Shown: one piece after another, positions 46,839-55,331 of the stretch
How positions within the stretch are numbered: the first letter of the stretch is position 1
How the letters are laid out: every line of letters starts with the position of its first letter
From: Rhizobium sp. BT03
Lineage (GTDB): Bacteria; Pseudomonadota; Alphaproteobacteria; Rhizobiales; Rhizobiaceae
Assembly (NCBI RefSeq): GCF_030053155.1
Contig: NZ_CP125640.1
Span: 2,679,501 to 2,743,500 of the forward strand
DNA length: 64,000 bases
Direction: 5' to 3'
Translations under genes and position numbers: made by a program
The notes under the pieces: model-generated
What the model saw: only the letters and a program-made list of their open reading frames with translations
Told to the model about the DNA's origin: nothing
The model's database searches: none

Positions 46839-48725
46839 ATGGCAAATGTCGCAAGCATCGACGGCGCGAAGGCCGGTCCGATGACCGGCGAAGAGAAGAA
46901 GGTGATCTTCGCCTCTTCGCTCGGCACCGTTTTCGAATGGTATGATTTCTATCTCTACGGTTCGCTCGCCACCTATATCGGCGCGACCTATTTCACCCAA
47001 TATCCCGAGGCGACGCGCAACATCTTCACGCTGCTCGCCTTTGCCGCCGGCTTCCTGGTGCGCCCCTTCGGCGCCTTGGTGTTCGGCCGTCTCGGCGATC
47101 TCGTTGGCCGCAAATACACCTTCCTGATAACGATCCTGATCATGGGTTTCTCGACCTTCCTGGTCGGTATCCTGCCGGGTGCCGCCACCATCGGCATCGC
47201 CGCGCCGATCATCCTGATCGCGCTGCGCCTGCTCCAGGGCCTAGCGCTCGGCGGTGAATATGGCGGTGCGGCAACCTATGTCGCCGAACATGCGCCGAAC
47301 GGGCGCCGCGGCTATTTCACCTCATGGATCCAGACGACGGCGACGCTCGGCCTGTTCCTGTCGCTGATCGTCATCATCGTGGTTCAGTCTCTCATGGGTC
47401 CGGTTCAATTCGCCGCCTGGGGCTGGCGCATTCCGTTCCTGGTCTCGGTCGTCCTGCTCGGTATTTCCGTCTGGATCCGTCTGAAGATGAACGAATCGCC
47501 TGCATTCCAGCGCATGAAGGCGGAAGGCAAGGGCTCCAAGGCGCCGCTGACCGAAGCCTTCGGGCAATGGAAGAACGCCAAGATCGCGCTCATCGCGCTT
47601 CTCGGCGCCACCATGGGCCAGGCGGTCGTCTGGTACGGCGGCCAGTTCTATGCGCTGTTCTTCCTGCAGAACGTGCTGAAGGTCGATCTTTTCTCGGCCA
47701 ATGTCATGGTCGCTATCGCGCTCTTCCTCGGCACGCCATTCTTCGTCATCTTCGGTGGTCTTTCCGACAAGATCGGCCGCAAGCCGATCATCATGGCGGG
47801 CCTTCTCATCGCGGCGGTAACCTATAATCCGCTGTTCAAGGCGATGACATGGACAGCGAACCCGGCGCTCGCCGAAGCTCAGGCCTCGATCCGCGCGACG
47901 GTGACGGCCGATCCGGCGGATTGCAAATTCCAGTTCAATCCGACCGGCACGTCGAAGTTCACCAGCTCCTGCGACGTGGCGACGGCGTTCCTGACGAAGA
48001 ACTCGGTGCCCTATGATGTCGTGCCCGGTCCCGCCGGTCAGCCGGCAACGGTGAAGGTCGGCAACGAGACGATCCCGAGCTTCGACGTCGTTGCCGCCGG
48101 CGACAAGGCTAAGGGCATGACCGCCGCCTTCGAAAAGGGCGTCAACATCGCGCTCCACGATGCCGGCTATCCGCTGAAGCGCGGCGCCGCCAAGGTGCCG
48201 GATTCCAAGCTCGATGCTTTCATCGCAGCCAATCCGGAACTGGCACTCAATGCCGATACCGTGCGTGCCGGCGAGAAGGAAACCGTGCCGGCGGCCAAGC
48301 TGGTCGAGACCAAGCTGCTGACGACGGATGAGGCCAATGGCGTCACCGATATGGCGGTTTACAACATCGCCAATGGCGGCAGCTTCGCCATGGTGGCCGA
48401 TCCCGCTCGTGTCAACTGGGTCGGCACGATCGCCATCCTGTTCGTCCTCGTCCTCTATGTGACGATGGTCTATGGCCCGATCGCCGCACTTCTGGTCGAG
48501 CTCTTCCCGACCCGCATCCGCTATACCGGCATGTCGCTGCCCTATCACATCGGCAACGGCTGGTTCGGCGGCCTGCTGCCGGCCACGGCCTTCGCGATGA
48601 GCGCCGCCGCCGGCGATATCTATTACGGTCTCTGGTATCCGATCGTCTTTGCGGCGATCACGCTGGTGATCGGCCTGATCTTCCTGCCGGAAACGAAGAA
48701 CAGAGATATCAACGCAATGGATTGA
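46839..48725 (+). CDS. MFS metabolite:H+ symporter with large insertion
   Basis: A 628-residue transporter of the MHS branch (like ProP, KgtP, ShiA). The N-terminus has SSLGTVFEWYDFYLYGSLA, then GRLGDLVGRKYTF and ALRLLQGLALGGEYGGAATYVAEHAP (landmark), and LSDKIGRKP in the second half. Between helix 8 and helix 9, residues about 336-524 form a ~190-residue hydrophilic insertion containing DPADCKFQFNPTGTSKFTSSC with two cysteines, absent from standard MHS proteins of about 430-500 residues. Such inserts recur in one unnamed subfamily. ATG 46839 has GGAGGAC upstream. Substrate unknown. Confidence 0.88.
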   Translation: MANVASIDGAKAGPMTGEEKKVIFASSLGTVFEWYDFYLYGSLATYIGATYFTQYPEATRNIFTLLAFAAGFLVRPFGALVFGRLGDLVGRKYTFLITILIMGFSTFLVGILPGAATIGIAAPIILIALRLLQGLALGGEYGGAATYVAEHAPNGRRGYFTSWIQTTATLGLFLSLIVIIVVQSLMGPVQFAAWGWRIPFLVSVVLLGISVWIRLKMNESPAFQRMKAEGKGSKAPLTEAFGQWKNAKIALIALLGATMGQAVVWYGGQFYALFFLQNVLKVDLFSANVMVAIALFLGTPFFVIFGGLSDKIGRKPIIMAGLLIAAVTYNPLFKAMTWTANPALAEAQASIRATVTADPADCKFQFNPTGTSKFTSSCDVATAFLTKNSVPYDVVPGPAGQPATVKVGNETIPSFDVVAAGDKAKGMTAAFEKGVNIALHDAGYPLKRGAAKVPDSKLDAFIAANPELALNADTVRAGEKETVPAAKLVETKLLTTDEANGVTDMAVYNIANGGSFAMVADPARVNWVGTIAILFVLVLYVTMVYGPIAALLVELFPTRIRYTGMSLPYHIGNGWFGGLLPATAFAMSAAAGDIYYGLWYPIVFAAITLVIGLIFLPETKNRDINAMD

Positions 48726-48753
48726 TTACACGGTCGAACGTGAGAAGCTTGAG

Positions 48754-48788
48754 AAAACGGCCCGGCGCTTACAAGGCGCCGGGCTTTT
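48754..48788. terminator. Bidirectional terminator overlapping the PAP2 gene's stop codon
   Basis: GCCCGGCGC / GCGCCGGGC arms with a seven-base loop, an A-tract on the left and TTTT on the right. The loop contains the stop codon of the leftward PAP2 gene. Confidence 0.88.
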
Positions 48789-49641
48789 CCATGTCCGGAA
48801 ACAGGCGCTTGGCGAGCGGCCAGCCGTCCGGCGCCAGTTTGAAGAGCAGGCCGCAGCGGGCATAGACGATCGCCGTCAGCAGCGAGAACCAGGCGCCGAA
48901 GGCAAGGCCGGCGATGACATCGCTCGGATAGTGGGCGCCGACCATGACACGCGTCATGCCGAGCCAGATGGCACAGGCAATGAAGGCAACGCGATAGCGC
49001 GGGAAGAGAAGCGCAAAGGCGGCGAAGAAGGCGCCGACCGTGGTGGAATGGCCCGACGGAAAGCTTTCGAAAGCGGCGTGGCCCGAAAAGGGTGTGAAGG
49101 AAAAGATGCCGTAATCCTGGAAGTGATCAGGGCGCGCCCTGCCGATCGCCCGCTTCAGCAGATTGGCGAGAAGCCCGGAGAAGACCACCGTGGTGAAGAG
49201 GTAAGCGCCGATCCAGCTGACATAGAGCGCCTGCGCCTTGGAGCGCGCCGTCTTCAACAGTCTGTAGCCTGCCCTGCCCTGAAAGAAGAGCAGGATGCTG
49301 GTGTAGATCAGCCAAGCGGAATCGCCGAAACCGGTCAGCATTTCGCCGAGCTGCTTCACCGGCGCGGAAGGCTCGCTGGCGCCGATCGGCGCATCGAAGA
49401 GCAGCATGGAAAGGATGACGGCATTGAGCGTGATGAAGAGGCTGGCCTGCCAGCGCAAAGGTGGCATGCCGACACCGCTCCGGCGCCAGCGCCTGTCCAG
49501 GGAAGCCCAAAATGCCCGCATTCCGTCGTCCGTTCGAATTTGCCAGTTTAGAATTCGGCGCAAAAATACACGAGATTGTGGCTGAGAATAGTCCGTTTCG
49601 GAGAATTCGACCGACCACCGTTCAGGCATCTCCGCTTTCAC
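48769..49641 (-). CDS. PAP2-family membrane phosphatase
   Basis: A 290-residue integral membrane phosphatase with the three PAP2 motifs: KRAIGRARP, PSGHSTT and RVMVGAHYPSDVIAG. About five hydrophobic helices. Substrates in the family include undecaprenyl pyrophosphate, phosphatidylglycerol phosphate and the lipid A 1-phosphate removed by LpxE in rhizobia; I cannot decide between them. GTG at 49641 with GGAGGG upstream is favoured over ATG 49629. The N-terminal 50 residues before the first helix are unusually polar. It lies 38 bp from a parS-like site. Confidence 0.88.
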   Translation of the reverse strand: MKAEMPERWSVEFSETDYSQPQSRVFLRRILNWQIRTDDGMRAFWASLDRRWRRSGVGMPPLRWQASLFITLNAVILSMLLFDAPIGASEPSAPVKQLGEMLTGFGDSAWLIYTSILLFFQGRAGYRLLKTARSKAQALYVSWIGAYLFTTVVFSGLLANLLKRAIGRARPDHFQDYGIFSFTPFSGHAAFESFPSGHSTTVGAFFAAFALLFPRYRVAFIACAIWLGMTRVMVGAHYPSDVIAGLAFGAWFSLLTAIVYARCGLLFKLAPDGWPLAKRLFPDMEKPGAL

Positions 49642-49679
49642 GAAAAAGCCCTCCGCATGCGTGATGCGAAGGGCTGAAC

Positions 49680-49695
49680 TGTTTCACGTGAAATA
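49680..49695. promoter_or_regulatory. parS: Distal parS-like site next to leuB
   Basis: TGTTTCACGTGAAATA, one base from the perfect palindrome. It lies two bases beyond the leuB stop, about 46.5 kb from the predicted oriC. Confidence 0.75.
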
Positions 49696-49697
49696 TA

Positions 49698-50810
49698 TCA
49701 GGCGGAAAGCGCCTTGAACTCGGTGAGGATCGCATCGCCCATCTCGACGGTGCCGACCTGCTTGCAGCCATCGGCCATGATGTCGCCGGTGCGGATGCCC
49801 TTGTCGAGCACGTTGGCAATCGCCTTTTCCAGGTCGTCGGCTTCCTTCACCAGATTGAAGGAGTAACGCAGGCACATGGCGAAGGAGGCGATCATGGCGA
49901 TCGGATTGGCGATGCCCTTGCCGGCAATATCGGGGGCCGAGCCGTGCACCGGTTCGTAGAGCGCCTTGCGCTTGCCGGTCTTGCCATCAGGCGCGCCGAG
50001 CGAGGCCGACGGCAGCATGCCGAGCGAGCCGGTCAGCATGGCGGCGACGTCGGAGAGCATATCGCCGAAGAGATTGTCGGTGACGATGACGTCGAACTGC
50101 TTGGGCTGGCGCACCAGCTGCATACCGCCGGCGTCAGCCAGCATATGTTCGAGCTGGACGTCGGAATATTTCGCCTTGTGCGTCTCGGTCACCACCTGGT
50201 TCCAGAGCACGCCCGACTTCATGACGTTGCGTTTCTCCATGGAGCAGACGCGGTTCTGGCGCGTACGGGCCATTTCGAAGGCGACGCCGGCGATGCGTTC
50301 GATCTCGTAGGTATCGTAGACCTGGGTGTCGATGCCGCGCTTCTGGCCGTTGCCGAGATCGATGATCTCCTTCGGCTCGCCGAAATAGACGCCACCCGTC
50401 AGTTCGCGAATGATCAGAATGTCGAGGCCTTCGACCAGTTCCGGCTTCAGCGACGAGGCCGAGGCAAGGGCCGGATAGCAGATGGCGGGACGCAGGTTCG
50501 CAAACAGCTGCAGATCCTTGCGCAGCCGTAGCAGGCCGGCTTCCGGGCGGACTTCGTAAGGCACGCTATCCCATTTCGGGCCGCCGACGGCACCGAACAG
50601 AACGGCATCGGCGGCAAGCGCCTTCTGCATGTCGGCTTCCGAGATTGCCGCGCCATGGGCATCATAGGCGGAGCCGCCGACAAGGCCTTCGTCGGTGACG
50701 AAACCGGCATTCATCGCCTCGTTCATATAGGCGATGATCTTGCGGACCTCGCCCATGGCCTCGGGACCGATGCCGTCGCCCGGCAGCAGGAAAAGATTGC
50801 GCACAGTCAT
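49698..50810 (-). CDS. leuB: 3-isopropylmalate dehydrogenase
   Basis: NAD-dependent oxidative decarboxylation of 3-isopropylmalate in leucine synthesis. The 370-residue protein has [19 protein letters not shown] at the N-terminus, the substrate-binding [13 protein letters not shown] region and the NAD/metal segment [28 protein letters not shown] (landmark near residue 246). The GGGDGIG and TGSLGM patterns separate it from tartrate or isocitrate dehydrogenases. A parS-like site follows its stop codon. leuD lies 1.2 kb upstream on the same strand, separated by an opposing gene. Confidence 0.96.
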   Translation of the reverse strand: MTVRNLFLLPGDGIGPEAMGEVRKIIAYMNEAMNAGFVTDEGLVGGSAYDAHGAAISEADMQKALAADAVLFGAVGGPKWDSVPYEVRPEAGLLRLRKDLQLFANLRPAICYPALASASSLKPELVEGLDILIIRELTGGVYFGEPKEIIDLGNGQKRGIDTQVYDTYEIERIAGVAFEMARTRQNRVCSMEKRNVMKSGVLWNQVVTETHKAKYSDVQLEHMLADAGGMQLVRQPKQFDVIVTDNLFGDMLSDVAAMLTGSLGMLPSASLGAPDGKTGKRKALYEPVHGSAPDIAGKGIANPIAMIASFAMCLRYSFNLVKEADDLEKAIANVLDKGIRTGDIMADGCKQVGTVEMGDAILTEFKALSA

Positions 50811-50968
50811 GAAACCCTCCTGGGAAAAACAGTTGCGGTTTCTTAGACCCCGGAAATGGGCATTTCAAGCGAGAGAAGCGGTGAATCGGTACGCTTCGCT
50901 CTTCGCCGCAATGGTTGCTCCTGCGCCCGCAAACGGATTAGAACAGCAGCCTAGCTTTATGTCCCCGG

Positions 50969-51910
50969 ATGTTTCCCATGCCTTCAGCGCCACTCCATCT
51001 CGATACGCCCTTGGTTCAGACAGCATCTGGCTACAGCGCCAGCGGCAAACCGCTGTGGCTGAAGCTCGATGCGCTGCAGCCTTCCGGCAGCTTCAAGCTG
51101 CGCGGCGTCGGCCGGCTTTGCCAGCACGCGGTGGACAATGGCGCGCGCGAGATCTTCTGCGCATCCGGCGGCAATGCCGGCATTGCCGCGGCCTATGCCG
51201 GCCGGGCGCTCGGTGTGCCGGTCACCATCGTCGTGCCGGAGACGACGGCGGCCGATGTGCGCCAGACGATTGCCGCAACGGGCGCGAAAGTCCTCGTTCA
51301 TGGTTCGGTTTTCGACGAGGCCAATGCCCATGCGGTCGAACTCGCAGAGAGTCGCAAGGCGAGTTATGTGCATCCCTTCGACCATCCGCTGCTGTGGGAT
51401 GGTCATGCGACGCTGATCGACGAGGTGGTGGCCAAGGGTGCGAAATTCGACTGCGTCGTCACCAGCGTCGGCGGCGGCGGCCTGCTTGCCGGCATTGTCG
51501 AGGGGCTGCAGCGCAACGGGCTTGCCGATGTGCCTGTGATCGCCGTCGAAACGGAAGGCGCGGCCTCGCTCAACGCCAGCCTCAAGGCGAATGAGCGCAT
51601 CACCCTGCCCGCCATCACCTCGATTGCCACGTCGCTCGGCGCGCGGCAGGTGGCGCAGCATGTCTTCGATCTGCCGAAACGGCATCCGATCGAAAGCATT
51701 GTCGTCAGCGATGCCGATGCCGTTGCCGCCTGCCTGAAATTTGCCGATGCGCAGCGCATTCTGGTCGAGCCTGCCTGCGGTGCGGCCCTTGCCGTTGCCG
51801 ATGTGCACGCCGGGTTGCTTGCCCGCTTCGACAATCCGCTCATCGAAGTCTGCGGCGGCATCGGCGTATCGCTCGAAAAGCTGAGGCTCTGGAAAGAAAA
51901 GTTTCTCTGA
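50969..51910 (+). CDS. PLP-dependent L-serine dehydratase-like enzyme
   Basis: A 313-residue fold-type II PLP enzyme like eukaryotic-type serine dehydratase: PLP lysine in QPSGSFKLRG (K43), CASGGNAGIAAAYAGRALG substrate loop, phosphate-binding SVGGGGLLAG and a C-terminal CGGIG. It should turn L-serine (or threonine) into pyruvate (or 2-oxobutyrate) and ammonia. It lies opposite to and between leuB and leuD; 2-oxobutyrate feeds branched-chain amino acid synthesis, but a link is only inference. ATG 50978 is an equally possible start. Confidence 0.85.
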   Translation: MFPMPSAPLHLDTPLVQTASGYSASGKPLWLKLDALQPSGSFKLRGVGRLCQHAVDNGAREIFCASGGNAGIAAAYAGRALGVPVTIVVPETTAADVRQTIAATGAKVLVHGSVFDEANAHAVELAESRKASYVHPFDHPLLWDGHATLIDEVVAKGAKFDCVVTSVGGGGLLAGIVEGLQRNGLADVPVIAVETEGAASLNASLKANERITLPAITSIATSLGARQVAQHVFDLPKRHPIESIVVSDADAVAACLKFADAQRILVEPACGAALAVADVHAGLLARFDNPLIEVCGGIGVSLEKLRLWKEKFL

Positions 51911-51923
51911 TCTGAGATCAAAG

Positions 51924-51946
51924 AAAAAGCCGGGCAAAGCCCGGCT
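51924..51946 (-). terminator. Terminator after leuD
   Basis: AGCCGGGC / GCCCGGCT arms around AAA, with an A-tract at 51924-51928 that becomes a T-tract for the leftward leuD transcript. Confidence 0.8.
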
Positions 51947-51971
51947 CGATCGAGAATTTATTGGAGAGCGC

Positions 51972-52580
51972 TTAAGCCGCCCAGGGGTGCGAAGCGGCGT
52001 TCTTCTTTTCGAAGCTGTCGATCGCCTTGCCCTTCTCCAGCGTCAGGCCGATGTCGTCGAGACCGTTCAGCAGGCAGTGGCGCTTGAACTCGTCGAGATC
52101 GAACTTGATCGAGCCGCCATCGGGGCCGGTGATTTCGAGGTTCTCAAGGTCGACGGTGAGGATGGCGTTGGAGCCGCGCGAGGCGTCGTCCATCAGCTTG
52201 TCGAGATTTTCCTGGCTGACCTTGATCGGCAGGATGCCGTTCTTGAAACAGTTGTTGTAGAAAATATCGGCGAAGCTGGTGGAGATCACGCAGCGGATGC
52301 CGAAATCGAGCAGCGCCCATGGCGCGTGCTCGCGCGAGGAGCCGCAGCCGAAATTGTCGCCGGCAACCAGAATCTTGGCATCGCGGTAGGCCGGCTTGTT
52401 CAGCACGAAATCCGGATTTTCGGAGCCGTCTTCGTTATAACGGGCTTCGGCGAAAAGGCCGGTGCCGAGGCCGGTGCGCTTGATGGTCTTCAGATAATCC
52501 TTCGGAATGATCATGTCGGTGTCGATATTCACGACCGGCAGGGGCGCTGCAACGCCCGTGAGCTTCACGAATTTATCCAT
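51972..52580 (-). CDS. leuD: 3-isopropylmalate dehydratase small subunit
   Basis: Small subunit of isopropylmalate isomerase, paired with LeuC (not in the window). The 202 residues have the aconitase-swivel signature [36 protein letters not shown] and [17 protein letters not shown]. Length is standard for the proteobacterial LeuD. It is alone on its strand with its own terminator, and leuB is separated from it by the serine dehydratase-like gene. Confidence 0.96.
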   Translation of the reverse strand: MDKFVKLTGVAAPLPVVNIDTDMIIPKDYLKTIKRTGLGTGLFAEARYNEDGSENPDFVLNKPAYRDAKILVAGDNFGCGSSREHAPWALLDFGIRCVISTSFADIFYNNCFKNGILPIKVSQENLDKLMDDASRGSNAILTVDLENLEITGPDGGSIKFDLDEFKRHCLLNGLDDIGLTLEKGKAIDSFEKKNAASHPWAA

Positions 52581-52715
52581 GACGCATGCTCCATTTCAGC
52601 AAATCTACTTTCCTGAATTTGCATCTAGTCCAGTTTTTCGCCGAAATGAAGGAGAATCTTTGAAAAATGGGGGCCACGCGATGTTTCGCGCGGCCTGCCC
52701 GTTAAATATGCCGGG

Positions 52716-53135
52716 TTATTTGGTCGGTGCGTTCAGGCCCCAGAGCACGCCGAACGGGTCGCGAAGCTGGCCGTAACGGTCGCCCCAGAACATCAGTTCG
52801 ACCGGCATGACGACTTCGGCGCCGGCAGCGACGGCGCGATCCCACCAGAAATCGATATCGTCGATAACCAGCTGGATGGCGAAGCCTTCATGGCCTTTGA
52901 AGGGGTGGCCGTATTCCGGATAGGCATCCGACAGCATGAGGGAGCTGCCGTTGATGTAGAGATGCACATGCATCGTCCGGCCGCTCTCGTCGACCGGCAC
53001 AATATAGGCTTCTTCGGCGCCGAAAGCTTTCTTGTAGAATTCTGCGGCTTTCACAGCGCCGCCGACCGTCAGATAGGGCAGCAGGCCATTCTTGACCGGC
53101 GGCATCTTGACAGGATTGTTTTCCGTCGCATTCAT
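52716..53135 (-). CDS. VOC (glyoxalase-fold) family protein
   Basis: A 139-residue PhnB-like vicinal-oxygen-chelate protein: LPYLTVGGAVKAAEFYKKAFGAEE at the N-terminus, MHVHLYINGSSLMLSDAYPEYG in the middle, and FWGDRYGQLRDPFGVLWGL at the end, the last being the common DPFG signature. Metal ligands of true glyoxalases are not obvious. Substrate unknown. ATG with GAGGACG upstream. Confidence 0.88.
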   Translation of the reverse strand: MNATENNPVKMPPVKNGLLPYLTVGGAVKAAEFYKKAFGAEEAYIVPVDESGRTMHVHLYINGSSLMLSDAYPEYGHPFKGHEGFAIQLVIDDIDFWWDRAVAAGAEVVMPVELMFWGDRYGQLRDPFGVLWGLNAPTK

Positions 53136-53242
53136 GCTCGTCCTCCATCGTTTTCAAGCGCCGGCTGGATGCCTGGCTGCTTCAAGGACGTAGCATGGAA
53201 GCATGATCCGACAATGTCGGTCGGTTTTTTCGCGTAAGCGGC

Positions 53243-53482
53243 TTAGAGATCGATGATCGTGCCGCGGCCGTCGTTCCAGATCCGCATTTCGCGTTGGCCA
53301 TTGTTTGCCTTGGCGCGCACCGGAGCGGGCTTCATCTTCATCTTCAGCGACAGTGCGCGGCCGACCATCAGCACGGTCAGAATGCCGCCGACGGCAAGCG
53401 TCACCGAGAAGGTGAGAAGCAGCATGGCCACGAAAACGGTGGCGCCGGCAAGCATGAGGAAGATGGAGCGAATGTTCTGCAT
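53243..53482 (-). CDS. Small membrane protein, unknown
   Basis: A 79-residue protein with a hydrophobic stretch at residues 6-42, probably two membrane helices, a basic linker (KMKMKPAPVRAK) and a C-terminus RIWNDGRGTIIDL. The ATG is preceded by AAAGGTACC. I do not recognise a family. Its codon use looks like its neighbours. The divergent CitE-like gene begins 113 bp away. Confidence 0.6.
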   Translation of the reverse strand: MQNIRSIFLMLAGATVFVAMLLLTFSVTLAVGGILTVLMVGRALSLKMKMKPAPVRAKANNGQREMRIWNDGRGTIIDL

Positions 53483-53595
53483 GGGTTTGGTACCTTTCTA
53501 CAGAAAGGAATGTGGTCCTTCTTTTTCTTCTCTGCAAGGCAAGCATGGCTTTTTGTTGTCTTGCCGGGCTTGGCGAAGCTTGGCACTAATGATCG

Positions 53596-54501
53596 ATGAG
53601 CCAAACACCCCCTCGCCGTTCCTTAAATCTGCGCCGCTCGGTGCTGAGCGTGCCCGCCATCAATCTCCGGGCGCTCGAAAAAAGCCATTCGCTTGATTGC
53701 GATGCGGTTATTTTCGATCTGGAGGATTCCGTCTCGCCCGAGAAGAAGGGGCAAGCGCGGGAAAATCTGCGCGCCTTTTTTGCGGGTCCGCCGCTTGCAG
53801 GCAAGGAAAGGATCATCCGCATCAATTCTTTGTCATCCGAATTCGGGCCGGCGGACCTGGATCTGGTCAAGGCGCTTTTGCCCGACGCCGTTCTCCTGCC
53901 CAAGGTGGACGGACCTCGGGATATCACCGACATCGGCGATCTGCTCGCCGATGCGGATGCGCCGGAGGAACTGCGCATCTGGGCGATGATCGAGACGCCG
54001 CGCGGCGTGCTGAATGCCGGGGCGATCGCCGAAGCCGGCCGCACGCCGGGCTCGCGGCTCGATTGCCTCGTCGTCGGCCTCAACGATCTGCGCAAGGAAA
54101 CGGGCGTCTTGCCGCAGCCGGGACGAACCTATCTCGTGCCGTGGCTGATGCAGGTCGTCCTGGCGGTCAGTGCCTACGGGCTCGATGCGATCGACAGCGT
54201 CTTCAACGATTTCAGGGACGAGCAGGGTTTCGATGCCGAATGCCTGCAGGGCCGGGCAATGGGCTTTGCCGGCAAGATGCTGATCCATCCCACGCAGATC
54301 GAACCCGCCAACCGGCATTTCGGCCCGGACCCGGCAGCGATTGCGGAAGCGGAGGCGATCATATCCGCTTTTGCCGATCCGGCTTCCGATGGCTTGAACG
54401 TCATCAATTCAGGCGGGCGGATGATCGAGCGGCTGCATCTTGTCCAAGCCGAAAGCCTGGTTCATAAAGCTCGCCTGATTTCTGCAAGAAAGCCCGCCTG
54501 A
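53596..54501 (+). CDS. CitE-like HpcH/HpaI lyase family protein
   Basis: A 301-residue TIM-barrel protein of the citrate lyase beta / malyl-CoA lyase / beta-methylmalyl-CoA family: RRSVLSVPAINLRALEKS, DAVIFDLEDSVSPEKK with the metal-binding ED, RINSL, WAMIETPRGVLNAG and GKMLIHPTQIEP. No citD or citF genes are nearby, so it is not a citrate lyase subunit in the strict sense; a CoA-thioester lyase or hydrolase role is likelier. It overlaps the next gene by one base (TGATG). Confidence 0.85.
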   Translation: MSQTPPRRSLNLRRSVLSVPAINLRALEKSHSLDCDAVIFDLEDSVSPEKKGQARENLRAFFAGPPLAGKERIIRINSLSSEFGPADLDLVKALLPDAVLLPKVDGPRDITDIGDLLADADAPEELRIWAMIETPRGVLNAGAIAEAGRTPGSRLDCLVVGLNDLRKETGVLPQPGRTYLVPWLMQVVLAVSAYGLDAIDSVFNDFRDEQGFDAECLQGRAMGFAGKMLIHPTQIEPANRHFGPDPAAIAEAEAIISAFADPASDGLNVINSGGRMIERLHLVQAESLVHKARLISARKPA

Positions 54502-54707
54502 TGAAACTTTACCGCTTCCTGACCGGTCCCGACGACGCTTCCTTCTGCCACAAGGTCACCGCCGCCCTCAACAAGGGCTGGTCGCTGGAGGGATCGCCGA
54601 CCTATGCCTTCAATGCGGCAACCGGCGCGATGCAGTGCGGCCAGGCCGTCGTCAAGACTGTCGAAGGCAAGGATTACCATCCCGAGATAAAGCTCTCCGA
54701 GCAATAA
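54501..54707 (+). CDS. DUF1737 small protein
   Basis: A 68-residue protein with the DUF1737 pattern KLYRFLTGPDDASFCHKVT, LNKGWSLEGSPTYAFN and a C-terminal QAVVKTVEGKDYHPEI. No signal or membrane segment. Its ATG overlaps the stop of the CitE-like gene, so the two are translationally coupled. The family has no established function. Confidence 0.82.
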   Translation: MKLYRFLTGPDDASFCHKVTAALNKGWSLEGSPTYAFNAATGAMQCGQAVVKTVEGKDYHPEIKLSEQ

Positions 54708-54732
54708 CGCGTCCTGCCCGAGACGCGGTGTT

Positions 54733-55170
54733 TCAGCGCTCGGCGGCTTCCTCGGCGCTTGCCTCGATCCGCTCCATATCGTCGTCGCTCAGCCCGAAAT
54801 GGTGGCCGATCTCGTGGATCAGGACGTGGGTGATGATGTCGCCGAGCGTCTCGTCATTCTCGGCCCAGTAATCGAGGATAGGGCGCCGGTAGAGGCGGAT
54901 GCGGTTGGGCATCTCGCCGGTTTCCACCGTGAAACGTTCGGAAATGCCCCTGCCCTCGAAAAGGCCGAGCAGATCGAAAGGGGTTTCCAGCGCCATGTCC
55001 TCGAAAACATCGTCATCGGGGAAATCTTCGATCTCGATCGTGAGGTTGGTCGTCAGCTTGCGAAATTCATCCGGCAGATGGCTATAGGCCTCCATGGCCA
55101 GCGACTCGAAGGTGCTGATCGTCGGCGCATGGCGGTCCCGCCAATCATCGCTCTGGTCTATGCGGGCCAT
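54733..55170 (-). CDS. Zincin-like metallopeptidase family protein
   Basis: A 145-residue protein with HExxH-type zinc motif HEIGHHFGLSDDDM (H119, E120, H123), the pattern of the small zincin-like family often annotated as metallopeptidase. N-terminal FESLAMEAYSHLPDEFRKL and RIRLYRRPILDYW are also conserved in it. No signal peptide, so cytosolic. Substrate unknown. It converges on the DUF1737 gene with a 25-bp gap. Confidence 0.85.
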   Translation of the reverse strand: MARIDQSDDWRDRHAPTISTFESLAMEAYSHLPDEFRKLTTNLTIEIEDFPDDDVFEDMALETPFDLLGLFEGRGISERFTVETGEMPNRIRLYRRPILDYWAENDETLGDIITHVLIHEIGHHFGLSDDDMERIEASAEEAAER

Positions 55171-55296
55171 GAATATTCCTTCCTTTGCGGGCCCATATAG
55201 AACCTTTATCGCCGGTTTTCGAGTGCGGAATCAAAGGCAGGAATAAATTCATAGAAAATGGCCGTTGACTCTTCATTAGCACTCTGGAATCTATAA

Positions 55297-55311
55297 GAAC
55301 ATAACAGGAAC
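55297..55311. promoter_or_regulatory. LexA box (SOS) upstream of imuA
   Basis: GAAC-ataacag-GAAC, the alphaproteobacterial LexA site (GTTC-N7-GTTC on the other strand), 20 bp before the imuA start. Exact match to the consensus spacing. Confidence 0.9.
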
Positions 55312-55331
55312 AAGACGGATTGGAGAACGCC

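Noticed and set aside
53208..53230. CCGAC/GTCGG hairpin with T-tract between VOC and small membrane protein genes
   Set aside because: The T-tract fits only a rightward transcript, and no rightward gene ends there.
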